Assembly (NCBI RefSeq): GCF_020085105.1
Contig: NC_058052.1
Location: 13,740,233-13,804,232, forward strand
DNA: 64,000 bases
Direction: 5' to 3'
Origin: Siniperca chuatsi
Taxonomy: Eukaryota > Chordata > Actinopteri > Centrarchiformes > Sinipercidae
A program made the translations under genes and the position numbers. The notes beneath the pieces were generated by a model, which saw nothing but the letters and a program-made list of their open reading frames with translations, ran no database searches and was not told the DNA's origin. Below are positions 1 to 13,500 of this stretch, one piece after another. Within the stretch, counting starts at the first letter, position 1. Each line of letters opens with the position of its first letter.

Positions 1-950
1 AGAAAACTACTTACAAGTATATACCAAATTTTCAGGAGCTTGATGATGATGCATGCTCTTTGCTCAAGAGCTACCTCAAGATTTCCGATTGTCTAGATTG
101 TGTCTGTCACTGCTTTAAACCTCCCCACCCTGCTGCGATGGTCACTGTGGAGAGTCATTACTAAAACAGTACGTAAAACAGTAAGTTTTTGTTTTTATAT
201 ATGGAGGATAGTGAACTTGACACATACTAACAAACAGGATAAATCAGTCTAATGGAAACCAGAAAAACCAAAGACAATGAACTTTATGTCAGTGTTGGGA
301 GTTAAACTACATCCTTATTTGGGGCAGATGTCAGTACAGTTCCATGACATATAGATCTGTTTTATCTACCCATGCATGCACAGTACACACACACACACAC
401 ACACACACTCAAAACAATCGTTCATTACAATCACTTTTAAGCCTCTATGATGTTGCATTTAAGTGCTCCTGACAAGCTGGTACTTCCCACATATAAATCG
501 TAAGCATGACTCATTAATTTTAATGCTGCGCTTTGGAAATGATAAGACACGGGCCACAGTAAGTAAATAGCTTTGTGGTGGTAGCTGTAGAAAAAAATAG
601 CACATGGCTGTTTTGTGCTGTCTCATTCTTGTGAGCAACATTTTTCATTTTCTCTTTAAGAAAAGGCCTAGCCAGTTACAAGAAATCACACACCAAAAGG
701 AAACAAAAAACAATGAGAAAGAGACAAAAAAACAAGTTTAAACAAACTGAACTATGGACAGCTTACATACTGTGTCCTAAATTAATTAAATTGTCTTATG
801 TCATTTTTTTTCACACACTAATTTGAACTTTAGAATTTAGTGCCCTGGGTCTACAAGCAGAATGAATTCCTTGTAATGGTGGATTTGTTCAAACAAAGTG
901 TATAGTTTGTCTTTTATTAAATCTCCGACAGCACTTGAACTTGGCATCCC
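1..950. other. Upstream non-coding region, no gene recognised
   Basis: I see no exon or protein similarity here. The stretch is AT-rich, with short stop-broken reading frames and one CA microsatellite (385-409). In mammals KLHL31 lies on this side of GCLC, but no kelch-like coding sequence is visible. Confidence 0.5.
385..409. repeat. (CA)n microsatellite
   Basis: An uninterrupted run of about 12 CA dinucleotides is read directly from the sequence. Confidence 0.9.
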
Positions 951-959
951 TACCTGCTC

Positions 960-1060
960 TGATTGACAGATCGGTGGGAGGAGCCGAGCAACGAAGAATG
1001 CTGAGTCACGGTGACGTCGCTGCGCTCTCCGCTCCGCCTGACGACATCACGTGTGTAAAG
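960..1060 (+). promoter_or_regulatory. GCLC: GCLC proximal promoter with two ARE cores and an E-box
   Basis: This is a locally GC-rich block about 500-590 bp upstream of the GCLC start codon. GCTGAGTCA at 1000-1008 is the reverse complement of the antioxidant-response-element core TGACnnnGC. It also has the AP-1/MARE form TGAGTCA. TGACGTCGC at 1012-1020 matches the same core on the plus strand and is CRE-like. CACGTG at 1048-1053 is a perfect E-box (USF, MITF/TFE class). GCLC is a classic NRF2 target in mammals and fish, so NRF2-small MAF control is the natural inference. The transcription start is not determined. Confidence 0.65.
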
Positions 1061-1289
1061 CCAGGAGGGCGTTCATATGGACAACACAGCTCAGAAGCAG
1101 ACTGACTTGGCAACAACGACCCAACTACCGGTTCACCACGCTGTCACTCTGTCACAGTGCCGCACATTAATAGGCTCAGTCCGTGGTCTTTAACCGAGCC
1201 GAGGCTAGCGGGGACTGATTAACTCGTCGGGTTTTTCGGGGGAGCAGTCTCGGGTGTGCTTTTCCGAGCTAACCAGACATTAGCAAGTG

Positions 1290-1472
1290 ATGAGCAGGGG
1301 CCTGCTTCTTCTTGGTGCCCAGCTAAGGTTACCGACAGGGCACGCCGCTTAACAGCACCAAGAGACTCTGCATTCCGCCTGTGAACAGCACCTTAAGGAC
1401 CCAGCCTCCGTCTTTTGTTTGGACCGAGACTTCATGCTAGCTCCGTGCGAGTTGGACAAACTAGCTAGGTAG
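1290..1472 (+). other. Two short upstream ORFs in the GCLC leader
   Basis: ATG at 1290 opens 20 codons ending at TAA 1350-1352. ATG at 1434 opens 12 codons ending at TAG 1470-1472. Both end before the main start at 1552. They matter only if transcription begins upstream of them, which the sequence does not establish. Confidence 0.35.
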
Positions 1473-1551
1473 CTAACGCTCGGCGTGCAAGTTCATATAA
1501 GCAGCCAGCAAGACACCAGCCGCCAGTTTACACTTCCAGCCTGTCTGTGCG

Positions 1552-4500
1552 ATGGGTTTACTGTCACAGGGCTCTCCACTGAACTGGGAAGAAACCAAGA
1601 AGTATGCCGACCATATTCGCAAGCACGGCATCATTCAGTTTCTCAACATCTACAACAAGGTGAAGGAGCGTCAGAGAGATGTGCTGAAGTGGGGCGATGA
1701 GGTAAGAACCGAGCGAACCAACATGCGGGAAATGCTGTACTGCTGCTGTCTATAGTGGTAATGCCTTTGATCCTTCAGTCATGATAGTTGTGCATGATGC
1801 AATAGTGACCTAATATTGATTTAGAAAAACAACATTTAACAGCTTTCAGTATTGTGTAATATCTTAAGAATATCTGCGTGTACACAAGTTGCTGTCGTTG
1901 ACATTTTTCCAGTATACAACAGTTAATAAGGTTCATATGTAAGTTGATGGACAAGGTGATAGTCAAACCTGTTGTTACTGGTTGCAAGGGAAACAGCTCT
2001 GTTTAATAAAGCCTTTGGAGCTACTTGGATAACACTATGATTACAGTCCTAGTGTCAGATTGAATTCTTAGTGCCAGAATATGACTGAGTCTAAAGAACC
2101 AGATGTTTGTGTGTTTGAAAATTATCAAACAATTACTGATGGTTATTCACTAGCTAAACGTATATGTTAAATGGCTGCTTACAAATGTTAATTTTGACTA
2201 TTACCATTAACTGTCTAATAATGCTAATAATCCAGGCAGCACTACTAATACAGGAAGACGCTCCCTGTTGAGTAAACATATAGCCCTCTATACAACATGT
2301 TTTAAGATGTGTGGGCTCAGCTGTTGCCTGTTGTGTTTTTTATTTTTTCTTTCATTCAGAACCTCACACCAGTTGGCTTTTCTAGTTTTTGCCCGCCACC
2401 AGTCCACAAAACTTCAGTGTGCTGCGCTTGAACTCAGTGTTTTCATTTCGAACAACGTGGAATGCTGTTGTTATAGATTAATCCCTCTTTCAGACAGGGG
2501 ATTACAGGGTAGCAGAGTCAAAGTCAAGGAAACATAACTGATGAATTGGAATTGATGTGATGGTGTCCCAGTCTGATCTTGAAAACGTCTGCTTTGTGCT
2601 GTAGTCTAGCATGGATTTTATTAGTAAGAAGAGTACATTGAATGAATAAATCAGTGGCTGTAATGTAGTGTGTGACTGCTGATTCATAATGCTTCCTGTT
2701 TGTTTTTAATCATTTACTTTAAGGTTGAGTACATGTTGGTGGAATTGGACGACAAGGATGAAAAGGTTCGACTTGTCCTGAATGGTGGAGATGTTTTGGA
2801 AACTCTTCAAGACCAGGGTGAAAAGATAAACCCCAAGTAAGTAAGCTCTCCACAGAATATGTCTGAACATTCAGCTGAAAATATTACAGATATTGAAAGA
2901 TCTAAATGTCTTTATTCTGTGTAGTTTTAAAGAAGGAAGGCCATAATTTTAATAACTTCCTCCCTCCAAATACACATATATATTTTGTGAAGACATACAT
3001 GGTTCAAGTCAGTTTTCTTTCTGCAAGAAATCCTATTCACAAATATATTGTTGCACTGGACCACAGAAATAGCAACACTTATATTCATAATCTGAATGAC
3101 ATTTAAGTAAATGCCTCACCTTAAATGCCAACAGTCGTGTTGACAGTGCTATTGTTAGTTTAATGGTTTGGATCATAATGAGCTATTAAGTGGCTGATAG
3201 TGATTAGCGATTTAATTCTGGTTAAATTAAACCTTGGACTAATATGTAATGCATCATAGACTAGACTCTGTATAAAAGTCTGTTGTTCTAATAATGTCGT
3301 TTTTGAGTTTGGAAAAAAATTCACTGGATTCATTTTGGTGAAGACAAACTAAAAAAAGTGAATCCATTTGTCTCTTCTTCTTTTTTTAGCATAGTTGATG
3401 ATAGTAAAAAAATGTGGAGCTGATGTGAAGATATTTGGCCTCTGGACATCTGTCAGTGATAACAATCTGGGAATGCCGTTTGCATGCCTAAATTGTAACA
3501 GTTCTTTAAAAAGAGGTATTTTCTGCAGGCGTGTAAATGTGTTTGTACAAGCTCATCAGTATTATGCTTGCTCGCTGCCCATGACGTCGGTCTAAATCTG
3601 CGGGGCCAACTTCACCCAGGGGAAATACCAGTGGCAGTGGGAATAGTAGAGCCAATGCATTCCTCATTACTGCCCCTCTGTCGCCCACAACAAAGAGCAC
3701 GCTCTGGAGCACAAATACGTTGCGTTGGTTTGCCCTGCCAAGATTGTGGCTGACATACAATAAAGGGAGCGTTTATTCAAACAGAAAGATCATCGTGGTG
3801 CAGAGGCCAGGGCATTTTCTTGATGGCCTTCTTCTTTGCTGACCTATAAAAGCAGAACGTTTTCACAACATTTTTTATATTTTTGCAGTCACCCCACGCT
3901 TTGGAGACCAGAGTATGGCAGCTACATGATTGAAGGAACTCCAGGGCAGCCGTACGGCGGAACAATGTCAGAGTTCAACACTGTGGAGGGCAACATGGGA
4001 AAGAGACGGCGAGAGGCCTCATCTGTCCTGAACCAGAACGAAACCCTATGCACCATCACCTCATTTCCAAGGTGCTTTGGTTTACATTGCACATCAAACT
4101 ATGAACATCAGTCTTGCAGTTGTATGCTTTATGTTTCATTCATCATTTTAATTGTTATCAAATTATTTTAAAGCTGCAACGGTTAGTCGATTAATTGATT
4201 AGTCAATCGAAGTTTAATTAATTCAGTATTAATTGACAACAGATTTGATCATGGATTAATCCTCTGTCATTTTCAAGCAAAAATGCTGATTTTTAGCTTC
4301 TCTAATGTAAGGATTTGATGCTTTTCTTTGTCATACTTGATTACAAACTGAATATCTTTGGGTTTTGGGCTGCTGCTCAGACAAAACAAGACATCTGAAT
4401 ATGTCACCTTAGATTTTGGAAAGTTTATTATTTGCATTTTTCTCTATTTTCAGACATATTTGAGACAAAACAATCAATTTATTGACAAAATAATTGGCAG

Positions 4501-7500
4501 ATTTTTCATCTACCAGTCCCATTGGCCGGTGAGTCAGTGGAACTCAGTGTGTTTCCAGGGTCTAAATTAAGTTTCGGGGGCATTATTTTACCTCCCAAAA
4601 GGTCCCTGCTCGGGGGGGTAGTACTTTCCAAAAGTATAGGAACTTTTGGGGTGGGGTTTGCTGTGCTGAACATTTCTGATTGACCAAGCTCTGACCGGCA
4701 GGGCAACAAGTGGTTTGACCGTCTGGATCAAGGTGTTGCCGGGTCACAGGCCAGCCTTCTCTGGCGCAGCAGCTCAGCTACTTCGTTGTTAGAAGCCACA
4801 GAAACGGATGACCAGTCGGTTGAAGGTAAATCACATACACATGCTGATTGTTAAATGGTGTAACACTAACTGTTGTCATGCTATTGCTGCCTGAGCCAAA
4901 AGCTAACGTTAGCTAACACTAACCACTAATGGTTTTCGTTAAGACAAGGATTGGCTAAATCGAATGTACAAAATTATATCTTGTTAATGTCATCGCAGTG
5001 AGACACGATGTTTATTTATTTTTTCAACATGTTTTTCAGATGAAACGTAAGGGCACACTGAACTGCAGGCTGCAGAGACTAGTGTGGTTACTCCTGCAAC
5101 CAACAGCAGCCCTCGTACCATCCCTCCTGCAGAAGCAAACAAACGCTGTATTGTCAAACATTTATATTTCTGCCGATAAATAAATAGTTGTGGAACCAAA
5201 TGTGTGTATAGTGGCTTTTCTTGTATGTGAAAACAAGTATATACTACTACATATGTTAAAAGACATGTAATGCTTATGCTTGTGTTACCGTATATTCTAA
5301 TAGTTACAACACTCTGAGGAAGTAGTGGCTCTCAATTTCACCATTATACACCGGTAAGCTCAGTATTTAAAACAGGTGAGAGTGCATAGGTTAAGATAAG
5401 CAAAGGTCCTCATGCTGAATTGAGGTGATGTGTTTAAAGGTAAAACAACAGTTAAGCAGCTATGTGATGGGTATAACCTAATGGGTATAACCTAATGGGT
5501 GTAATTTACCTAATCTTCATGGGTCTTTAGACTGCTGTGGAAACGCACACAACAATGGGCTGAAGGAACTTTGTAGTTCCTTGAAAAGTTCCTGGGGATA
5601 AAAGTTCTGGGTACTATGGGTGGAAACGTGGCTTATGTGATGAGCAGTGTTCTTCCTCAGATGTTGGTATTCAGGCCAAAGATTCAATTTTTTTTTATCT
5701 TAATAGACCATAGAGTCTTTTTCCTCATTCTCACAGTCAATCATTAAGTGCTGTTTTACAGACTTTGTGGTGCTTTTATTTTTCTTCCAGTCACGATGGC
5801 TGCAGACGTGATTCTCTTCCATCTCTACAGAGTATCTCTCAGGTTCTATTACAATGGTCTTTGGTCTCTTCTCAGACCAAGGTCCTCAGTGTACTGAGTT
5901 CAGTTCCACAATAGGGCTGTCATGATATCAGATTTTCACTACACGATTATAATGGGCAAAAGAATTCGCGATAATGATATTATCGCGGTATCTATACAAA
6001 ATTTGCGAAATGTTAGCTAGCTAAAAGCTAGCTAGTTACTGTGTTTTCTACTTTTTTACATTTTATGGTGGGTGCCAACCAGCATTAAGGTGCATTACCG
6101 CCACCTACTATGACAAAGCGATGAACAGAGAAAAACGTAAATTATTTAAGAGGCACTGGATTATATACACGATGTGTGATATTAACATGATACTTAATTT
6201 TTAATCAATACCGGTATATCGCAACACTACTATAAAATAACTAAAGAGTTGGTTCCAAACTTCCTTTTCATAGTGTTAGTGCCCACTGTGTCCCAGAGGA
6301 GGTTCAGTGTTTCATCACTTTGTTATACCCTCCCCTTGATTTATACCTCAAATAATTCAGATGGGTACATCCTGTATCAGGCTGTAGTATGCAGTTGTGA
6401 ACTGCAGACATTTTATATAGGCGGATGTGTGCATTTTGAAATCCTCTCTGTTCAAGAAACATCTCACGGATAAAAGGATCTGAGTCCAGTTTGAAGAGTG
6501 TAAAGACATTTAAAAAAAAATTCATTGGATTAATTTTAGTGTAGACAAACTGAAAAAAGTGATTCCATTTGTCTCTTTTTTTAGTATAGCTGATGATGGC
6601 TAAAAAAATTCGGTAATAAGTTGAACCTTTTACAAAAGTGCTCTAGATAAATCCCTAAAATCTCCAAAATGTGTAGGTGATGTGAAGATATTTGGCTTCT
6701 GGACATCTGTCAGTGATAACAATCTGGGAATGCCGTTTGCATGCCTAAATTGTAGTAACAGTTCTTTAAAAAGAGGTATTTTCTGCGATGGCCTTCTTCT
6801 TTGCTGACCTATAAATGCAGAATGTTTTCACAACATTTTTATATTTTGCCAGTCACATTTTGGATACCATATGGCATGCATGATTGAAGGAACCTTTCAT
6901 TCAATGTCAGAAACACTGTGTTTCTATAATGAGGGCCCGAGCACAGAGTGGTTGCAAGTTCCACCCACTACTCAAGCATATAAAATGATACTCATCGACC
7001 TCAAGGTGGCGCTATAACAATCAAGTCGAGTTTACATTTTCGCAATTATCTCAAAAGGCTTGGCTTTAAGTCAAAATTCTTTCATCATTCTAATCTCTCA
7101 ATACATCTGCATCTTTGCTCCAACGGTATTCTGCTCTTAAATATCAAATTTTGCACCATTTTTTCAAAATGCTATTTTTGACATCTCGCCATAAACTGCC
7201 TGGTCAAGTGTCTCAAAACTTAGGCAGGATCAACTACAGACTTTACTGATCTTAACTTCTTAATGAAATTTCAAAATGTCAATTCATTTTGATTATACAA
7301 GCCAATCAATACATTTTTATCAACATAGGTAATTTTCAAAAATTTGCAATAACTCTAAATTTGAGACACATGTTCAGGAGTTTTCACTAAGCTCACGTAA
7401 TAAAGCGCATTGTGCTTCACCTCTAGGGGAGCCACAAATGGTAAACATTTATATCTTGTAATCGGCTGCATGGATTCATACGAAATTCGGTTTGCGCGAT

Positions 7501-10500
7501 GTAGGTACATACAGTACTTTTTGGTACTGTATGCACAACATTTTCTATTTTTCCAAATGACTGATCAAACTTCACCAAGTATTTGACAATACACCTGAAA
7601 CCATGCCACTAAGTCCTACACACCGGACCTTAAAGTTGAAGGCTGCCTATTGTAAACCCAGTGAAAATTTCTTTTTATTATTTTTTTATGCCATAAAATG
7701 TTTGTGCAGCAAAAAACATAAGACCTAGAAACACCAAAATTCACAGGTGAATTCCACCCACTACTCAGACACATATAATGACAGTGACCTCAAGGTGAAG
7801 CTGTAATAATCAAGTTTACATTTTTGTAATTATTTCAAAAATGGCTTGGCCTAGAGTCAAATTTCTTTCATCACTTCTCTCAAGTCATCAATGTTTTTTT
7901 CTTAAAGTCCTATTTTCAGCATCTCTTCAGAAAAGGCAATCATCCCAATACTTAATCAGGATCATCTATAGACTTCACTGATCTTAAGTTGTTCAGTTAT
8001 ACAAGCCAGTTAGTTTTTATCAAAAGAGCTACAAATGTAGTCATGTGAAAAACGACTGAAGGTCATAAGCTAAACCTCAACAGAACATCATCATATAGTG
8101 ATGACCATGATGAGTTATTTTAAAGAAAATCAGGAGTTTTACTTGTCATTTAAATAAGAAACAAGCATCCAAATGCTCGCTATCTGTTTGGAGCCCGATC
8201 ATTGCCGTCTATATTTAGTATTATTATTATTTGGTCAATGAATCGCATTTTCGAGGGCCGAACAGTGCTCGGAGCTACGCTGCAGCACCTGCCCCTGGCC
8301 CCCACCCACCAACAGAAGCAGAGCTATGCTACAGCCCCTGCCCCTGTCCTCCCCACCGACAGCAGCGGAGCTACAGTGCAGCACCTACCCCTGGAAATAA
8401 CAGGAATTGAGTTGTGGTGTGAGGAGACCCAGCGGAGTCGTATCTCGCACTGCATATTTCTAACTCCACACTATATTTTACAGAGAGACAGATCCCCACC
8501 CACCGCAGCAGAGCTACGCTGCAGCACCTGCCCCTGGCTCCCCTTCCCACCCACAGCAGCGAAGCTCCGCTGCAGCACCTGCCCCTGGCTCCCCTTCCCA
8601 CCCACAGCAGCGTAGCTACGCTGCAGCACCTGCCCCTGTGTTCTTTGAATTCATCATTATAAAATATATTATAATATTATCATGCTTCTCCTGGCATCTC
8701 CCTCCTAGATAGAGAGAAGAAGTCTGTTTTACACTGATGACCTTGTTCATTATGATTGGAGTAAGAGACTCCGGGTGTGCTCAGGTGTACTCAGGTGAAG
8801 AATGATCATTCTGCCAGTTCAGCAAGTTCAGAGCTGATTGACCTGGCATACCTTTTAGAATAAGCCGTTTTTATGTATTTATTCGCCATGTTGCATCTCC
8901 ATGTTTCTATAGTAGCCCAGAATGGACAAACCAAACACTGACTCTAGATAGGGCCATTCGTGTTCGCGGCCACCATAGTTTCGACTATATACTTGGAAGG
9001 GGAGGGTGATGCGAACGCTATTCAAATGGATGCATACTGCAATTTCACCACTAGATGCCACTAAGTCCTACACACTGGACCTTTAAGTTGAAGGTTGCCT
9101 ATTGTGTTTCCAGGAAAATTTCTTTTTATTATTATTTTTTTCTGCCAAAAAGTGTTTGTGCAGCAAAAAAACATAAGACCTAGAAACACCAAAATTGGCA
9201 GGTGGATTGCAAATTCCACCCCCTACTCATGTACATATAATGACATTCATCAACCTCAACGTGACGCTGTAATAATCAAGTTTACATTTTTGCAATTATT
9301 TAAAAAACGGCTTGGCCTAAAGTCAAATTTCTTTAATCTCTCATGTCATCAGTATCTGGTCTTCTGCTCTAAAAAATGTTTTTCTCAATTTTCTCAAAGT
9401 CCTTTTTTGAACATCTCTTCAGAAACCGCTAGGCCAATCATCCCAATACTTAATCAGGATCATCTACAGACTTCACTGATCTTAAGTTGTTAAAGAAATT
9501 TCAATACAAGTTCAGTTATACAAGCCAGTCAGTTTAACAATAAGACATTAATGGATCTCAGTGATAGTTTTGACACTGAAGAGGTTGTAAATGTTTATTC
9601 ATCATACATGATGTACCATAAACTACAATTATGAGCCTGTGACTGTCCAAGAGACCAGGAACTGAAAAAGATTAGAAAATATAATGACTTAATAACAGGA
9701 ATTGAGTTGTGGTGTGAGGAGACCCAGTGGAGTCGTATCTCGCACTGCATATTTATAATATCCCCACCCACAGCAGTGGAGCTATGCTGCAGCACCTGCC
9801 CCTGGCCCCCTCTCCACCCACAGCAGCAGAGCTACGCTGCAGCACCTGCCCCAGGCCCCCTCCCCACCCACAGCTTCGGAGCTGCGTTGCAGCACCTGCC
9901 CCTGTGTTCTTTGAATGATAATATTATCATTGTACTGGTGTGGTATAAAGGAGATATTTGCTGTTAGATCACTTAAACCTTACCACTTAAACCGGGTAAA
10001 TCACACATTTGGTTAAAATTAGATCAAAGCCTGGGCATAACTGATAGAGACCTATATTTCTGTGCTATTTATATACCCCCAGTAGATTCTCCTTATTTTG
10101 AAGAAGATATTTTTTAAACTCTCCACTCAGAAATCACCTATTTCCAGGCCCAGGGAAACATGCTTCTGAGTGGTGATATGAATGGATGAACAGGAATCAA
10201 ACATGATGTCATCGACTGACAGGGCAACAACCATGTGTTTGGTCAGTCTCCCCTGTTTACCACACCAACCATCACCCATCGGAACAACCTTGACTCTGAA
10301 ATAAACCAAAGTGGCAGGGAGGTAGTGCATCTCTCTCTTAAAATTGGAGACCAACCAACTGAATTCTTCACCTAGAGAAGAGGTATTCGTCAGGGCTTCA
10401 ATTTAAGTCCTACTTTATTTAATGTGTATATACATGAACTTGCTGTACAGTTGGATCAATGTGCTGCTCCTGGCCTCTCACTCCTATAGAGAGAAGTCTG

Positions 10501-13500
10501 TTTTACGCTGATGACCTTGTTCATTAATGGTTAGGCCTGCATGCTGCAGCAACGCTAGTAATAAACACGTTCTATATAAAAATAAACCAATAGTATATTC
10601 TTAAATTTATGAATTGTAAGTAAAACAATAAGGTACATTCAATACAAACGTAAACTAAGAGTAAGCTGTAATATTTTATTAATAGAAAAAGTTTTAATTA
10701 GCATCTGGTTCAATAAGTATTTGCAGTAAGTAACACTGAAAATGTTCAAAATGCTCTCTTGCAATGTTGAGAAAACTTAAAAACAAAGTGTTGTGAATTC
10801 CCTCTGTGCTACTGAGGAACATTGCTCCTAGAGGGCTTAGAGACAATTTACCTCTTACATAACCCACCTGATTGGAGTAAGAGACTCCGGGTGTGCTCAG
10901 GTGTACTCCAGTGAATCAGAATCAGAAATACTTTATTGATCCCCGAGGGGAAACTCTTTTGTTACAGCTGCTTAATCACGTCAGTGCACACAGGAAAATA
11001 AGTTCTAATCACTCTTCCAGTTCAGCTAGTTCAGAGCAGACAGACCTGGCATTCAGGTGTCTCCAGTCCTGTCTCCCTCATGTGTTACTGACAATGTCAG
11101 TTTCCTTCTTGACAGTTTGTTTGAATTATGTCTGTGTTCTACCTCATTTATGGATAGCTTGATTTACTGTATTGATTGTTTTATGCATTTGTTTCATTGA
11201 GTATACTGCAGAAAACCACGAGTTGAATAGAAGCAATAAATGAACAACTGTATTGCATTTCCCTGTCAAGAGCTCTGGCTCTTAAGTGGCCAACTATTCC
11301 TATACCAGCACATGCATTAGAGAAAATCTATAATATAGACGTATACATGCTAAAGGGAAGACGTGCAACACCAGCTGCTGTCAGTGAGGAGCCTGCAACT
11401 TCAGCACTCTACTGGCCTTGTGATGGCACCTGTGTGAGCTAATATGAATTAATTGCAGTTGCAAATGTCTTCTGAAAATGTATTTTGTACTTGTCTTCAA
11501 TGTTGAAATAAACATGGTTCAGTAAGGTGGAAAAAGAGAGAGAGAAAATCTACTTCACTAAGCAACAAAAAACCTAGTTACTCAATCCTTGGCCCGTGGC
11601 CTAATTGTTTACCAGATTTCATCAAAATCTCTCTTTCGAGGTTTTTAGATATCTCACAAGTAAACAAATGTGACGGAGTATGTCTTTGGCTGAGGATAGT
11701 ATGAATATGAATTGTGGGACAGATCTGACTTAGCCTTGATTTATAATAATCTCATCCTGAAAACTGGGAACCAAAACATCTGTGCTGGTTTCACGTTGAT
11801 GTCCTGTGTTAAACCCTGAATTCCATGCGAGATACAGGCCTACTGCCTCATCCTTGGTGATCTTCTGACAGGATCAGGAAAGGGGGCCAGGTGCAGTGGA
11901 GGACAAGACAGCACATCTCTCTCGTAGAGCCTGTGGTGACCTGGAGTATCCCTCTGTCAATGACTCCATGAGGGCCATTGCATATGCTGGGGAAAGGACA
12001 TTTTTATGTATATAACACACTTCACCATCACAGCAACCTCTCAGCTGCCATTATGGTTGAAATGCAGGGCTGCCAAGAGAAGCCTGTAGAAAAAGCAGAT
12101 TATGCAGTTCACAAGATGTATATACCGTAAAGCTTAAATCAATAGCCCAGGCTTTTATTTGCTTCAGTCACTGAACTCAACCGGCCTATATTTGGGACAG
12201 GCATCTATATGAAATAGGCCTTTAATTCCTTTTGCACAAAACTCTTGCTCAGCAAAGATAGGAAATACGGCAAATAATTGAGGAATGGAAACATATTCAG
12301 ACTTTATGACTGCTTCTTTTTTTTACCATGCCAGTAAATCTGAATGAATTATACTTTGGTGCTCATGGTTTCTGTAAAATGAACTGAACTATTGAATTGT
12401 GGAGAATCTAACTGATCTAACGATCATGTCATATTGACAAAAGTTTTTTTGTCAAAACAAAACATTTATATTTGTATGTGCGGTCTAAGCAGCTTAGAAC
12501 TAGCTCAAGCCGACGAACCATTGGGCTTTAAGAGGTTTTATATATCCAAAGAACTTAAAAACCAGACCCGGCATCTAACTGAGACCTGTGTTTATTTATG
12601 AAAACGTGTAGCCACACTCGGCCAGTAAAAGGGACTCTGCATTTAATTAAAAGGTTTTAAGGTATGGGAATAAACCCAGAAGTAGAGGCAACAAATATTG
12701 AAATTTTGTAAAGCCTAATTTTTCTTGTATTGGGTAGAGCATTGAGGCAACACTTCCACCCTGTGAGTTAAAAGTGCCATTAGCATTACAATAATACAAA
12801 TACAAAAAAATACAATACATACTTAGTTCCAGTTTATTAGGTATGCCAAGCTAAAACTAATGCAGTCCAATACAACAGCCCTGCAATAAATTCTATCTTC
12901 ATGAGAGTTGTTTTGTTTTTGTTTTTCATTTTTATGTCTATAACGCCTTGTTAATGTGTTTTTACTCTTTATCTTTATAATGGCTGAAACAGCAGACTTA
13001 AAACAAATTCATACATTATAGAGCTGAAGAATTGAACACATTTTAAAAAACATAATTTTTACTCAGACTTACCTGTGATTTACTTCAGCACAATTTGTTG
13101 GTGTGTTGCATCTCCTTTATAAAATAACAATGCAAGAAATTCTTGGCACAATCTCAGACATTTACCACCACAATATTTTATGGCTGGAGTGCACTGGAAC
13201 CAAAATGAAGTAAGCACCAACCAGCACCACCGAAGATTGGACCACTATTCATTTTCAGCCACATACTGTAGAAGGTATGTTGTACCTGGTTCCAGCGTGC
13301 AGTATTTATGGATGTTCTGAGCATGGTTTACAATCACATCTGGCTCTGCATTAGAGTGGAAGCTGCAGTCCAGTACAGGTGGTTAATAATAGCTGGCCTC
13401 CACAGCTTTAGGTCCTCCCTCTCCTTTGCAGCAGTATCCAAATTTTCCAAGTTTCAGAACAGAAACAAAATCTTAAAAAAAAAAAATAATAATAAACATG

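Noticed and set aside
385-409. Repeat arrays as CRISPR
   Set aside because: The repeats are microsatellites or minisatellites without unique spacers, in a vertebrate nuclear genome.
1485-1700. Frame overlapping GCLC exon 1 beginning at a GTG
   Set aside because: It is an out-of-frame shadow of exon 1 without an ATG start.
8160-8200. AACAAGCATCCAAATGCTCG reading NKHPNAR as the missing GCLC exon
   Set aside because: Only four residues resemble NKHPRF. The preceding codons do not encode FFPDEAI and contain a stop.
8202-8615. 137-residue open frame rich in proline and threonine
   Set aside because: It lies over the GC minisatellite and the repeated blocks. The same pattern opens frames on both strands, and there is no splice or start context.
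12060-12118. Reading [18 protein letters not shown] as a diverged missing GCLC exon
   Set aside because: The spacing of GC and PVEK does not fit, the FFPDEA block is absent, and no matching splice sites in the required phase were seen.
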